Both the position numbers and the translations under genes were made by a program. A stretch of DNA of 64,000 nt from Planctomycetia bacterium (GTDB lineage: Bacteria > Planctomycetota > Planctomycetia > Pirellulales > UBA1268), in NCBI GenBank assembly GCA_026401035.1, contig JAPLNR010000067.1, forward strand, positions 1-64,000, read 5' to 3'. The stretch's first letter is position 1. The number at the start of each line of letters is the position of its first letter. The notes below the pieces were generated by a model. It saw nothing but the letters and a program-made list of their open reading frames with translations. It had not been told where the DNA came from and made no database searches. This document shows, piece after piece, positions 10,848 to 19,713 of this stretch.

Positions 10848-11945
10848 TTACCGCACGACCCGCGCGCCGCCCCCCTTGATCTGTTTTTCCACCTCGGCCC
10901 GGGTGGCCATGGAGGTGTCGCCCGGAGTGGTGGAGGCGAGGGCGCCGTGGGCGGCGCCGTATTCGACCGCCTTCTGGGCGTCGTTAAATTCCAGAAACCC
11001 GAAGACGAGGCCGCTGGCGAAGCTGTCGCCGCCGCCGACACGGTCGAGGATCTCGAGTTCCGGATACTTGCGGCTGTCGTGAAACTTTCCGTCGTGCCAG
11101 CAGATGGCGCTCCAGTCGTTCTTCGTCGCCGTGATCACGCGGCGGAGCGTGGTGGCCGCCACCTTGAAGTTGGGGAATTCTCTGACGGCCGTTTCGATCA
11201 TCTTCTTGAAGGCGCCGGTATCGATGTCGCTGATGGCGTGGTCGACCCCCGCCACCTCGAAGCCGAGCGACGCCGTGAAATCCTCCTCGTTGCCGATCAT
11301 CACGTCGACATATTTTGCGATCTCGCGGTTCACTTCGCGGGCCTTCGTCTGGCCGCCGATGCTCTTCCAGAGGCTTGGGCGATAGTTAAGGTCGTACGAC
11401 ACGATCGTGCCGTGCTTCTTCGCCGCTTTGACGGCCTCGACCGTGAGGGCCGCCGTCGTCTCCGAGAGCGCCGCGAAGATGCCGCCGGTATGAAACCACC
11501 GCACGCCGAGTGTTCCGAACAGGTGATCCCAGTCGACGTCGCCCGGCTTCATCTGGCTGGCCGCCGTGTTGCCCCGGTCGGGCACGCCCACGGCGCCGCG
11601 GATCCCGAAGCCGCGCTCGGTGAAATTGAGTCCGTTGCGGACGCTCCGGCCGATGCCGTCATCCGCCCGCCACTGCAGAAGATCGGTGCATACGCCCCCC
11701 TGCATGATGAAGTCTTCGATCAGGTGGCCGACCTCGTTGTCGACGAAGGCGGAGACGACGGCCGTCTTCAGACCGAAGCATTTTCGCAGGCCGCGGGCCA
11801 CGTTGTACTCACCGCCCCCTTCCCAGGCCGTGAAGCCGCGGGCGGTGCGGATGCGGCCTTCGCCGGGATCGAGGCGGAGCATGATCTCGCCGAGCGAGAC
11901 CTGGTCGAAGGCGCAGCTGTCTTTGGACTTGATGGGGAGGGGCAT
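10848..11945 (-). CDS. kdgK: PfkB-family sugar kinase, probable 2-keto-3-deoxygluconate kinase
   Basis: 365 residues. The N-terminal SLGEIMLRLDPG and GGGEYNVARGLRKCFG match the KdgK-type substrate region. The C-terminal ILDRVGGGDSFASGLVFG is the PfkB ATP/anion-hole motif with the catalytic Asp. It would phosphorylate 2-keto-3-deoxygluconate or a close sugar acid in the cytoplasm. The next two minus-strand genes upstream are an Ldh-family oxidoreductase and a D-2-hydroxyacid dehydrogenase, which fits a sugar-acid pathway. ATG start at 11945. PfkB substrate assignment from sequence alone is tentative. Confidence 0.8.
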   Translation of the reverse strand: MPLPIKSKDSCAFDQVSLGEIMLRLDPGEGRIRTARGFTAWEGGGEYNVARGLRKCFGLKTAVVSAFVDNEVGHLIEDFIMQGGVCTDLLQWRADDGIGRSVRNGLNFTERGFGIRGAVGVPDRGNTAASQMKPGDVDWDHLFGTLGVRWFHTGGIFAALSETTAALTVEAVKAAKKHGTIVSYDLNYRPSLWKSIGGQTKAREVNREIAKYVDVMIGNEEDFTASLGFEVAGVDHAISDIDTGAFKKMIETAVREFPNFKVAATTLRRVITATKNDWSAICWHDGKFHDSRKYPELEILDRVGGGDSFASGLVFGFLEFNDAQKAVEYGAAHGALASTTPGDTSMATRAEVEKQIKGGGARVVR

Positions 11946-11966
11946 GGTGAGGATTCCGGTTGGGAT

Positions 11967-11988
11967 GACAGGCTGAAGCCTGTCCTAC
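11967..11988 (-). repeat. REP-like palindrome, copy 1 of 5
   Basis: The core GACAGGCTTCAGCCTGTC is an 8+2+8 perfect palindrome preceded by AGTAG, read on the minus strand here. It sits between the kinase and Ldh-family genes and touches the latter's stop codon. All five copies in the window match over the palindrome and its AGTAG flank. Confidence 0.85.
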
Positions 11989-13076
11989 TATGCGGTGGTG
12001 AGTGTGGAGAGGTCGAGGGAAGGCAGGCCGGCTTCGTGGGCGATCTCGTTCAAGGCCTCGACCTCGGCCTGCGAGAAGAGCAGGCCGCCGGCTTTTTCGC
12101 TTCTGGCGGCTGCCTCGGCCTCGAGCTGCCCTGGCAGCATGCACTGCTCGTTGCCGTGGCCGAGGATGTCGGCGAGCACCGCCTTTACGTTCTCGGCCTG
12201 GGAGCGGCCCTTGGCATAGACGCCGCTTGCGATCGCCTCGGGGTGGATCACCTGGAAGAAGAAGGCGCAGCCCTGTTTCTCGCCAGCGACCGGCTGCCGG
12301 CTGCGGATCGTCGGCAGCGAACCGCCGATATAGCCCGCCACGATCTCGTTGATCAGCGACAAGCCGTAGCCCTTGTGGTCGCCAAAGGGCAGCAGCGACA
12401 CGGCCATGTCCGGGTCGGTCGTCGGCCGGCCGTCCTTGTCCACGGCCGCATTCGGCGGCAGCGTTTTTCCCTCGCGCTTGAGCTGCTGCACGCGGCCCAT
12501 CGCGATTACGGAGGTTGCCCAGTCGATCACGATGGGAAACCCGACGGCATCCGTGGTGGGAAAGCCCCAGGAGTGTGGATTCGTGCCGAGCGTGGGAAAC
12601 ACGCCCTTGAAGGGCACCACCTCGGCCAGCGAGGCCGTGCAGTTGGTGTAGGCAATGTAGCCCTTCTTCGCGGCCTCCATCACGTAGCCGCCGCCCCAGA
12701 GGTAATGGAATGCATTGTCGATCGAGACCGTGCCCGTACCGTAGGTATCGGCCAGCTTCATGCAGGTGTCGATCGCCTCCCAGGCAACCGCCTGGCCGAG
12801 TTTTTTCTGTGCATCCCACACCTCTGCCGCCTTGAAACGGCTTGGCTGTTTCTTGATGGCCGCCCGGGGCGTGCACCCGCCGGACTTCGAACCGAAGAGT
12901 TCGTCGAGATGCAATGCCTTGATGGCGTTGTGCGTGCGGATGCCGTGTTTCGTGGCGGCCGTGGCGAGCTTGGCCGCATGCTCGGCCTCGGCGGCATCAA
13001 AGCCCCGCTGGATGTATGCGCCGCGGACGAGTGCCTCATGGGCCGCGACAGGAACGACGTAAAACGTTTCAGTCAT
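11988..13076 (-). CDS. Ldh-family (malate/L-lactate/ureidoglycolate type) NAD(P)-dependent oxidoreductase
   Basis: 362 residues, the usual length of the Ldh_2 family (PF02615). Characteristic stretches are ATKHGIRTHNAIKAL, the middle GTNPHSWGFPT segment, IVIDWATSVIAMGRVQ and LLPFGDHKGYGLSLINEI. It should interconvert a 2-hydroxyacid and a 2-ketoacid with a nicotinamide cofactor; the exact substrate cannot be read. ATG start at 13076. The core GTAAAACGTT, also found upstream of two carbohydrate genes in this window, overlaps its first codons. The stop codon abuts a REP-like palindrome. Confidence 0.85.
   Translation of the reverse strand: MTETFYVVPVAAHEALVRGAYIQRGFDAAEAEHAAKLATAATKHGIRTHNAIKALHLDELFGSKSGGCTPRAAIKKQPSRFKAAEVWDAQKKLGQAVAWEAIDTCMKLADTYGTGTVSIDNAFHYLWGGGYVMEAAKKGYIAYTNCTASLAEVVPFKGVFPTLGTNPHSWGFPTTDAVGFPIVIDWATSVIAMGRVQQLKREGKTLPPNAAVDKDGRPTTDPDMAVSLLPFGDHKGYGLSLINEIVAGYIGGSLPTIRSRQPVAGEKQGCAFFFQVIHPEAIASGVYAKGRSQAENVKAVLADILGHGNEQCMLPGQLEAEAAARSEKAGGLLFSQAEVEALNEIAHEAGLPSLDLSTLTTA
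13059..13068. promoter_or_regulatory. Third copy of the GTAAAACGTT motif, at the start of the Ldh-family gene
   Basis: The ten-base core identical to the putative operators at 39033 and 42140 lies over codons 3-6 of the gene. The distal CGTAA half is absent here, so this copy may be chance. Confidence 0.3.
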
Positions 13077-13088
13077 GCTTGCTCCAAA

Positions 13089-13110
13089 GTAGGACAGGCT
13101 TCAGCCTGTC
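13089..13110 (+). repeat. REP-like palindrome, copy 2 of 5
   Basis: Same AGTAG plus GACAGGCTTCAGCCTGTC element, 13 bp upstream of the Ldh-family start, plus orientation. Confidence 0.85.
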
Positions 13111-13210
13111 AAAGCCGGGTGACGCCACGCGGATTGCCGCCGGAACGGTAGAAGTCTTCTCGCGGGGATATTTCGCAACTCCTCAACTCACTGTTTGGTC
13201 CTCAACTGAG

Positions 13211-13250
13211 CGAAATCTCCAACGCTCGTCGAGCTTCTGCCGATTCCGGC
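13211..13250 (+). repeat. Degenerate intergenic element, copy 1 of 3
   Basis: About 40 bp aligned without gaps to 27209-27248 and 42069-42108. Shared blocks are GAAA near the left end, the palindromic GCTCGTCGAGC and GCCGA. It lies 100 bp from a REP-like palindrome, as copy 2 does. Confidence 0.5.
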
Positions 13251-13268
13251 GTTCAGCATCGGGAGTTC

Positions 13269-14252
13269 TCAGACACACTTCTTTACGGCGACTTCCGGGT
13301 TTACCTGCGCCAGTGGTTTTTCGCCATGCAGCGCGTTGATCAGGTTGGTGACGGCGGCCAGGGCCTGCCGCTGCACGCTCTCGCTGGTGCGCGAGCCGAT
13401 GTGCGGCGTGACGATGCAGTTGGGCAGATGGGTGAGCGGGTGATCGGCCCGCGGCGGCTCCTCGTCGAGCACGTCAGTGCCGTAGCCGCCGACGCGACCC
13501 GACTGGAGGGCGGCAGCCATGTCGGCCGTGTTCACGATCTCGCCGCGGGCGCAATTGAGGATGAGCACGCCCGGTTTCATCTTCGCGATCGAGTCGGCAC
13601 GGATCAGGTCGCGGGTTTCAGGCGTCAGATTCGTGTGCAGCGAGGTGTAGTCGGCCTCGGGAAACAGTTCGTCGAGCGCCGCTGCCCGTTCGATCCCGTG
13701 CTCCGCGGCGAACGTGTCGTCCCAGTAAACGTCGTAGCCGATCGGCTTCATTCCAAACGCCTTGGCCCGGATCGCCACCTCCTTGCCGATCCGCCCCATG
13801 CCGACGATCCCAATCGTCTTGTCGAGCAGTTCGTGGCCGGTCTGCCGCTTCCAGCCGCCAGACCGCGTCGAATCACAGTGGAAGAGGAAGTTTTTCTCGA
13901 GTGCCAGGAGCAAAAGAAACGTGTGCTCGGCGACGGTCGTATGGTTCACGCCCGGCGTGAACAGCAGCGGAATCCCAAACTCCGTGCAGCTCTTGACGTC
14001 GATCTTGTCGACACCGATGCCGTATTTGGAGAGTACCTTCAGCCGCGGCCGGGCCTTTTCAAGCACGGCCCGGGTGATCAGGTCGTCGCCGCAGATGTAG
14101 CCGTCGATGTCGCCGACGAGAGCGAGCGTGTCAGCCTCGGACAGCGGGCCGCGGGCCGTGACGATCTCCCAACCGGTGGCGGCGAGCTTCGTGTGGTGTT
14201 CGCCAGGGGTCTCTTGGAACGAGGTCGTCGTGAGCAGGATGCGGGGGTTCAT
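13269..14252 (-). CDS. D-isomer-specific 2-hydroxyacid dehydrogenase (phosphoglycerate dehydrogenase-like)
   Basis: 327 residues from the chosen ATG at 14252 (MNPRILLTTTSF). An upstream in-frame start at 14321 adds a tail that does not look like this family. The substrate domain has YGIGVDKIDV. The Rossmann motif is IGIVGMGRIGKEVA. The family catalytic segment is NCARGEIVNT, followed by the acidic DVLDEEPP and the catalytic His in VTPHIGSRT. It reduces a 2-ketoacid (or oxidises a D-2-hydroxyacid) with NAD(H). It sits upstream of the Ldh-family and kinase genes on the same strand, so it may share their substrate flow rather than serve serine biosynthesis. Confidence 0.85.
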   Translation of the reverse strand: MNPRILLTTTSFQETPGEHHTKLAATGWEIVTARGPLSEADTLALVGDIDGYICGDDLITRAVLEKARPRLKVLSKYGIGVDKIDVKSCTEFGIPLLFTPGVNHTTVAEHTFLLLLALEKNFLFHCDSTRSGGWKRQTGHELLDKTIGIVGMGRIGKEVAIRAKAFGMKPIGYDVYWDDTFAAEHGIERAAALDELFPEADYTSLHTNLTPETRDLIRADSIAKMKPGVLILNCARGEIVNTADMAAALQSGRVGGYGTDVLDEEPPRADHPLTHLPNCIVTPHIGSRTSESVQRQALAAVTNLINALHGEKPLAQVNPEVAVKKCV

Positions 14253-14372
14253 GGGGCGTCCGTGAGAGGGCAGGTGCAGAGGTGAAGAAAGTACCGAACT
14301 GACCGATTTCCGGCAATGCAATGAAGGTAAACGCGAGCGGCGGTCGGCTGGCTGAAAGGCTGTGAATGCGTC

Positions 14373-15002
14373 CTACAACCGCCGGACCCTTTCGTCGACG
14401 AATGGCTTCAGGAGCGAGGCGGTCTGGCCGTTCCATTTCCAGAGATGGCAATAGCGGCGTTCGCGGCCGCAGCCGGTGGTGCCCGTGCGGTGGAGCCAGA
14501 ACTGCTCATTCGGCCCGAGCGGGAAGGTGTTGAATTCCTGTCGGCGTGCCTCCGGCACGCGGGTCTTGATCCAGCTCCAGTGGTTGACGTGGAGCCGATG
14601 ATCAGGATCCGGATGGGCCTTCGTCCAAAAGCGGTACTCGCTCTCGGTCACCGCGATCAGGCGATTGCGGAGGCTTTGCATCAACGGCTCGCCACGCTGG
14701 AGCACGTCGTTTGCAACGCGCAGGCCGACCGGCGACGTGGTAAGCACGATCGCCACGTCGGCATCTGGCTGCCGCTCCGCGAGCAGACTGGCCAGTTCAT
14801 TCTCAAGCCATGTGACCAGATGGGCCGAGAGAATCATCCCTTCGGCAGCCTGCTGCGCGACCGAGTCTCCAGTGCCCGCAACCGGCAACCCGGGCTGGCT
14901 CGCCGCACCTGCGGCACGCCGATGGTCGTCGACGTGTGTCCGCAGCGCGGCGAGCCAACTCCGGGCCTCGGGGGTTATCGCCCCATCTTTTCCCGCAGCC
15001 AT
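14373..15002 (-). CDS. Hypothetical protein, 209 residues
   Basis: No family recognised. The N-terminus has a helical segment (ITPEARSWLAALRTHVDDHRR). The middle region LENELASLLAERQPDADVAIVLTTSP is followed by RNRLIAVTESEYRFW, and the C-terminus is Trp/Arg-rich (LHVNHWSWIKTRVP, CHLWKWNG). No clear membrane segment or signal peptide. Its ATG lies inside the 3' end of the small secreted-peptide gene (28-nt overlap), so the two are probably translationally coupled. Confidence 0.6.
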   Translation of the reverse strand: MAAGKDGAITPEARSWLAALRTHVDDHRRAAGAASQPGLPVAGTGDSVAQQAAEGMILSAHLVTWLENELASLLAERQPDADVAIVLTTSPVGLRVANDVLQRGEPLMQSLRNRLIAVTESEYRFWTKAHPDPDHRLHVNHWSWIKTRVPEARRQEFNTFPLGPNEQFWLHRTGTTGCGRERRYCHLWKWNGQTASLLKPFVDERVRRL

Positions 15003-15157
15003 TCATTCTTCCGCTTCTCGAGTTCGATCAGCTTCTTGACCGGACCCTTGCGGGCCGAGTCGGCCGACTGCCGGGCAGTACGGCTTTGGGCCGCCTGGGC
15101 GGTGCCCGCGATGAACATGCTGAAAACAATCGCCACGACGAACGCAACACGGATCAT
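14975..15157 (-). CDS. Small secreted peptide with Lys/Arg/Glu-rich tail
   Basis: 60 residues. A textbook signal peptide (MIRVAFVVAIVFSMFIAGTA, then QAA) is followed by a short charged mature part ending LIELEKRKNEWLREKMGR. A strong ribosome site, AGGAG, stands eight bases before the ATG. The mature peptide would be about 37 residues and could form an amphipathic helix in the periplasm. It overlaps the following 209-residue gene by 28 nt. I recall similar short planctomycete peptides ending in a rKNxWLR-type tail, but their function is unknown to me. Confidence 0.72.
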   Translation of the reverse strand: MIRVAFVVAIVFSMFIAGTAQAAQSRTARQSADSARKGPVKKLIELEKRKNEWLREKMGR

Positions 15158-15404
15158 GGAAAACTCCTACTGGACGGCCAAGGGGGGGATGGAGTCGCAC
15201 CGGGCCACGTGGGTCGCGATGGACTCTGACTGGTGGGGAGGATCGTCCGACGGATGAAGATTGCTTGATTGACGGCATATCGCCCCGCGCACGACACACA
15301 GGCGACACGAGCCCTGCAAGAGGAGTTCCGGGCATGCGCTGCACAACCGGAGCGCGCCGGACGTGCGGCAACGTCCGGGCGTACCGCGGAGGTGGGGTTT
15401 CGGT

Positions 15405-17993
15405 TCAGGTTGTACCGCGCTTGAGTCCGGAGCCACTCGCCTGGGCGGAAAGCGGGTCGTCGGGCCACGCATGCTTCGGGTAGCGGCGGCGGAGCTCTTT
15501 CTTCACGGTCGGATAGGTGTTCTGCCAGAAGCTCGCGAGATCGCTGGTCACCTGCTGCGGCCGGTGGTTTGGCCCCAGCAGATGCAACAGCACGGCCACC
15601 CGGCCCCCAGCGATTCGCGGCGTGTCGCGGATGCCGAAGAGTTCCTGGATGCGCACGGCGAGCGTCGGCGGCTTGCCCGCTTCATAGATGAGCGGATGGC
15701 GTTTGCCGTTGGGCAACTCGTGGCTGGAGGGTGCGAGTCGGTCGATCTCCGCGAGCCGCTCGTAGCCGACTGCCGCCTGCAGCCGCGAGAGCCAGTCCGC
15801 CGACGCGATCTCGTCGAGCGATCGCAGGCCGCTGCAAACCTCCGGTAGGAGGGCGGCGAGGGCGGCGTTGTCGAGGGTGGGCAGGCCCAGGTCGGGAGCG
15901 GCAGCGGCCAGCCAGCGGATCCGGGCGAGAAACTTTCCCGCGGCCGAATCGTCCGCCGGCAGCAACCGATCGAGCTGTGCGGCGGCTTCGCGGGCCAGCA
16001 GTTCGGCCGCAGCGGCCGCGTTGGAGATGGCGATCGGCGTCTCGTCGATCACGAGATCGGCCCAGTAGGTCCGCAGCCGCGCCTCCACCTGCCGCCGCGA
16101 GGGGGCAAATAGCAATTCCTCCACCTTGCGGAGGTTCGTGCCGGCCAGCGGCTCCTCCTCGAGCCAGGCCGGATCGACCGCCGATGCCTGCCGCACGCGG
16201 GCCTCGCCACCGGCATCGTCGAGGTCGATGGCGAGCAGGAATGGCTCCTGCCGCACGCGGGAGCCGCCATCGAGCCGCACGCCGCGGCCGCCCACCATCG
16301 TCGCCCGATCCTGCGTGCCCGGCCGCAGCCGCGCGAGCCGGTCGGGAAACGCCTCGAGCAGCGCCCGCATGACCGCCGTCACCGGATCCGCGGCCCGGGC
16401 GGCGAGGGGCACGTCGACCAGTCCATAAAGCTGTTCACTCGTCCGCAGCACGTTGCTGGCCCCGCCGTGATGCAGTTCCAGTTCGGGATCGTCAAGCTGC
16501 AGGCCGGCATGGAATGCCTGCAGTGCCAAGACGCGATCGACGATGTCGGACCGGGTACGAACGTTCATCTTGTCGCGCGGGCCGCGGCGGCTGTGGCTGC
16601 CGGCGCGAAATGGATCCCGTTCCGAGAGCAGCGCCGCCGCGATCGCCGTCTCCCGGAGCACGCCGTGACGGGCACCGGCGAGGAGCAGCCGCGCGAGCCG
16701 GGGATGGGCCGGCAGCCGCACGAGCTCCTTCCCCAGCGGCGTGATGCGGTCGGCGGCATCCACGGGGCTCTCGATCGCCCCCAGTTGCCGCAGCAGCTGT
16801 CGGGCGTTGGCGATCGTTTCCGGTGGTGGCTGGTCAAGCCAGGGAAAATCGGCCTGTTCGCCCAGCGCCAGCAGTTGCAGGAGCGGGCCGGCCATGTCGC
16901 CGCGCAATGTTTCCGGCGTCTCGGCCGCGGGGCGGTGGTGATGGGCGGCCTCGTCCCAGAGCCGCCAGCAGACGCCGGGTCCGGTGCGGCCCGCGCGGCC
17001 GGCCCGCTGGTCGGCCGCGGCCTGCGAGATCGGAATCAGCTCCAGCCGCGGCAGGCCCGTGGCGGCCGACACCCGCATCTGCCGGGCGAGCCCCGAATCG
17101 ATCACCGCGGTCACGCCGGGGATCGTCAGCGATGTCTCGGCCACGTTCGTCGAGAGGATGATCTTGCGGCGACCGACGTCGGCGAGCACGCGGTCCTGCT
17201 GCTCGGGCGGCAGGTCGCCGAAGAGCGTGAAGATGGCATGCCCTTCACGGTCGGCGAGCGGGGTCAGCGCCTGCTCGCAACGCATGATCTCGCCCACTCC
17301 CGGCAGGAAGACGAGCACGTGTCCGTCGGTGTGCCTGACCGCCTCCGGCACGGCGTTGGCGACGAGATCGACGAGTTCCCGCTGCTCGCCCCGCCGGCCG
17401 TAGCGAGTGTCGACCGGAAACAGCCGGCCGTCCGCCGAGACGATCGGACAGGCCTGCTCCCGCCCCGTCGGGTCGCCGAGCAGCCGCGCCACGGGGCCGG
17501 CCGCGAGCGTGGCGCTCATCACGATGATCCGCAGGTCGGGCCGCACGGTCTGCCGCACCCTGACGAGCAGGCCGAGGACGAGATCCATTTCGATCGTTCG
17601 CTCGTGGAATTCGTCGAGCACGACCGCGCCGATTCCGTCGAGCGACACGTCGGCGAGCAGCCGCCGCAGCATGATGCCGGTGGTTTCGACGACCAGCCGG
17701 GTGTCGCGGCTGACCTTGGCATCGAACCGCACCTGGTAGCCCACCTCGCCGCCGAGCGGCACGTCGCGGAGCCGCGCGATCTGGTGGGCCACGGCCCGGG
17801 CGGCGATCCGCCGTGGCTGCATGAGCACGACCCGCTTCTGCTTCGGGAGGTCGTCGAGGATCGCCGCGGGCACGAGCATCGTCTTGCCGGAGCCCGGGGG
17901 CGCGGTCACGACCACGGCGCCGGTCCGCGATGCCGCCACGACTTCAGCGAGAACGTCGGCAACCGGCAGGTGGGGCAGCGTCGGCATGCGCAT
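15405..17993 (-). CDS. hrpB: ATP-dependent RNA helicase HrpB (DEAH/RHA)
   Basis: 862 residues, normal for HrpB. Walker A APPGSGKT at 31-38, Walker B DEFH at 127-130 (a DEAH variant), and SAT (motif III) further on. The helicase C-terminal domain carries STNVAETSLTIPGV and QRAGRAGRTGPG, and the HrpB-specific C-terminal domain follows (LLLAGARHGV, LLSERDPF, ending HAWPDDPL). HrpB proteins are presumed RNA helicases in the cytoplasm with poorly known physiological substrates. ATG start at 17993, with a second ATG two codons in. Confidence 0.93.
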   Translation of the reverse strand: MRMPTLPHLPVADVLAEVVAASRTGAVVVTAPPGSGKTMLVPAAILDDLPKQKRVVLMQPRRIAARAVAHQIARLRDVPLGGEVGYQVRFDAKVSRDTRLVVETTGIMLRRLLADVSLDGIGAVVLDEFHERTIEMDLVLGLLVRVRQTVRPDLRIIVMSATLAAGPVARLLGDPTGREQACPIVSADGRLFPVDTRYGRRGEQRELVDLVANAVPEAVRHTDGHVLVFLPGVGEIMRCEQALTPLADREGHAIFTLFGDLPPEQQDRVLADVGRRKIILSTNVAETSLTIPGVTAVIDSGLARQMRVSAATGLPRLELIPISQAAADQRAGRAGRTGPGVCWRLWDEAAHHHRPAAETPETLRGDMAGPLLQLLALGEQADFPWLDQPPPETIANARQLLRQLGAIESPVDAADRITPLGKELVRLPAHPRLARLLLAGARHGVLRETAIAAALLSERDPFRAGSHSRRGPRDKMNVRTRSDIVDRVLALQAFHAGLQLDDPELELHHGGASNVLRTSEQLYGLVDVPLAARAADPVTAVMRALLEAFPDRLARLRPGTQDRATMVGGRGVRLDGGSRVRQEPFLLAIDLDDAGGEARVRQASAVDPAWLEEEPLAGTNLRKVEELLFAPSRRQVEARLRTYWADLVIDETPIAISNAAAAAELLAREAAAQLDRLLPADDSAAGKFLARIRWLAAAAPDLGLPTLDNAALAALLPEVCSGLRSLDEIASADWLSRLQAAVGYERLAEIDRLAPSSHELPNGKRHPLIYEAGKPPTLAVRIQELFGIRDTPRIAGGRVAVLLHLLGPNHRPQQVTSDLASFWQNTYPTVKKELRRRYPKHAWPDDPLSAQASGSGLKRGTT

Positions 17994-18032
17994 CGATTCC
18001 GCGAATCCTTTACCGGCGAGCCTGTCGGCAAG

Positions 18033-18057
18033 CGGCGCGGCATTCGCCGCCGCGCCG
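18033..18057 (-). terminator. GC-rich hairpin between the Lys-tailed protein gene and hrpB
   Basis: CGGCGCGGC pairs perfectly with GCCGCGCCG around a seven-base loop, just past the stop at 18084. It has no T-run and may attenuate rather than stop read-through into hrpB. Confidence 0.4.
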
Positions 18058-18083
18058 GCCTATCCGCGGCCACCCCGTGGCGG

Positions 18084-18578
18084 TCATGTTCTGCGACGGA
18101 GTTTTTTCGCCGGCTTCTTTTTTACCACCGGCAACTTCTTTGTGCCGGCAGTCCGCTTCGCGGTCGCGGCCTGCTTCTTCGCCACCGGTTTCTTCTGGGT
18201 GGCAACCTTCTTTCGGGCGGGGGAAAGCCTCCGGCCGGCCCGTTTCGCGTCCGCCACTTCGTCGAGGAAGGTGTTGGCGGCGGCGAGGAGGTCTGCGGCG
18301 GTCAGCGGTTCGAACTCATCGATCACGAATACGGACAATTCGCCCCGCTGCTGCGCCATCATCAGCGCCTTGAACTCACCCAGCGTGAGGTCGTCGTGGT
18401 CCTCGTCTTCGCTGGTGAGAAACTCGAAGCCGACGCGGGCCTTGGGATCCCAGCCATCGATATGAAACGAGACGCCATACTCGCGGAACGGCACGTTGCG
18501 GGCGATCGAATATCCGCGCGACTTGAAGAGGCGGGCCAGGAGATTGCAGCCTTCGGTTTCGGAGAGAATGTCGGACAT
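18084..18578 (-). CDS. Hypothetical protein with histone-H1-like Lys/Ala tail
   Basis: 164 residues in two parts. The first 110 or so form a compact acidic domain (GCNLLARLFKSRGYSIARN, GVSFHIDGWDPKARVGFEFL, ELSVFVIDEFEPLTAADLL). The last 50 or so are a low-complexity basic tail of KKPVAKK / KRTAGTKK / KKKPAKK units like bacterial histone-H1-like proteins. The alternating hydrophobic/acidic core loosely recalls PD-(D/E)XK nuclease folds, but no catalytic set can be named. The tail suggests nucleic-acid binding. It stands alone between nemA-like and hrpB genes on the minus strand. Confidence 0.7.
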   Translation of the reverse strand: MSDILSETEGCNLLARLFKSRGYSIARNVPFREYGVSFHIDGWDPKARVGFEFLTSEDEDHDDLTLGEFKALMMAQQRGELSVFVIDEFEPLTAADLLAAANTFLDEVADAKRAGRRLSPARKKVATQKKPVAKKQAATAKRTAGTKKLPVVKKKPAKKLRRRT

Positions 18579-18621
18579 ATGCCTTGGCTTTCAGGGGAGG
18601 GATGTTGAAACAGGGAATGGT

Positions 18622-19713
18622 TCAGGCCGCGTACGGCGGGAAGTCGGAGTAGCCTTTCGCACCCGTGGGTGAATACCAGGCCGACATGTCGGCCGGCTCG
18701 GCCAGCGGCCAGCCGTTGCGGATCCGCTCGACGAGATCGGGATTCGAGATGTAGGGCCGGCCGAAGGCGATGAGATCGGCCGCGCCGCTCGCGATCGCGG
18801 CGGCGGCTGTCTCCGGCGTGTAGCCGCAATTGCCGATCAGCGGTCCGCGAAAGACCCGGCGAAAGTCGGCGAGCGTCATCGGCTCGCCCAGTTGGTGAAA
18901 CCCGAAGGCGAGACCATCCATCACGTGCAGATAGGCTAGGCCGAAGGCATCCAGATGGCTCGCGACGAACATGAACTGCTCACGGTAGTCGGGCGATCCC
19001 ATGTCGTTGAAGACGCCATTCGGCGCAAGCCGCACACCCACGCGGCCGGCCGGCCACTCGGCCGTGACCGCCTCGACGACCTCGCCGAGGAACCGGAAGC
19101 GGTTTTCCACGCTGCCGCCGTATCGATCGGTGCGGTGGTTTGTCCGCGACTGCAGAAACGCGTCGATCAGATAGCCGTTGGCGGCATGAATCTCGACGCC
19201 GTCGAATCCCGCCTCGCGGGCCCGCGCCGCGGCCTTGCGGTAGTCGTCGACCACACGGGGAATTTCGCTCGTCTCGAGTGCTCTGGGCACCTCGTAGGGA
19301 TGCTTGCCGGTGGGCGTGTGGATGCCGTCGCCATTGATCTTGATCGCCGACGGCGCCACGGGCAGGCTGCCGTCGTGAAAACTGCTGTGTGAGGCCCGGC
19401 CCAGATGCCAGAGCTGTAGGAAGATCCTGCCGCCCCTGGCATGCACTGCCTGCGTGACGGGCTTCCAGCCCTCGGTCATCGCGGCGGTGTAGATCCCCGG
19501 GGATTCGAGCCAGCCGTTGGCCTCCGGCGAGATCGTCGTCGCCTCGCTGATGATGAGCCCGGCCGAGCTCCGTTGGGCGTAGTATTCGGCCATCGTGGCG
19601 TTGGGGATGCGTTCGACACCCGCCCGCGACCTCGTCAACGGCGCCATCACCACGCGGTTGGCGAGCGTGAGATCGCGGAGGGTGAACGGTGTCAGCAGCG
19701 TCGTGGATGGCAT
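18622..19713 (-). CDS. nemA: Old Yellow Enzyme-family alkene reductase (N-ethylmaleimide reductase type)
   Basis: 363 residues. FMN TIM barrel with the OYE start LLTPFTLRDLTLANRVVMAP, LQLWHLGRASH, the substrate-binding HAANGYLIDAFLQ, DRYGGSVENR and the phosphate-binding FGRPYISNPDL. It reduces activated C=C bonds of enones, maleimides or nitro compounds using NAD(P)H. ATG start at 19713, divergent from the amine oxidase gene at 19830. Confidence 0.93.
   Translation of the reverse strand: MPSTTLLTPFTLRDLTLANRVVMAPLTRSRAGVERIPNATMAEYYAQRSSAGLIISEATTISPEANGWLESPGIYTAAMTEGWKPVTQAVHARGGRIFLQLWHLGRASHSSFHDGSLPVAPSAIKINGDGIHTPTGKHPYEVPRALETSEIPRVVDDYRKAAARAREAGFDGVEIHAANGYLIDAFLQSRTNHRTDRYGGSVENRFRFLGEVVEAVTAEWPAGRVGVRLAPNGVFNDMGSPDYREQFMFVASHLDAFGLAYLHVMDGLAFGFHQLGEPMTLADFRRVFRGPLIGNCGYTPETAAAAIASGAADLIAFGRPYISNPDLVERIRNGWPLAEPADMSAWYSPTGAKGYSDFPPYAA

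Noticed and set aside
10947-13151. 734-codon plus-strand frame opposite the kinase and Ldh-family genes
   Set aside because: Antisense shadow typical of GC-rich DNA; Arg/Gly/Ala/Val/Asp-rich with no family likeness, while the minus strand encodes clear enzymes.
16467-18608. 713-codon plus-strand frame opposite hrpB
   Set aside because: Antisense shadow of hrpB; no motif, low-complexity composition.
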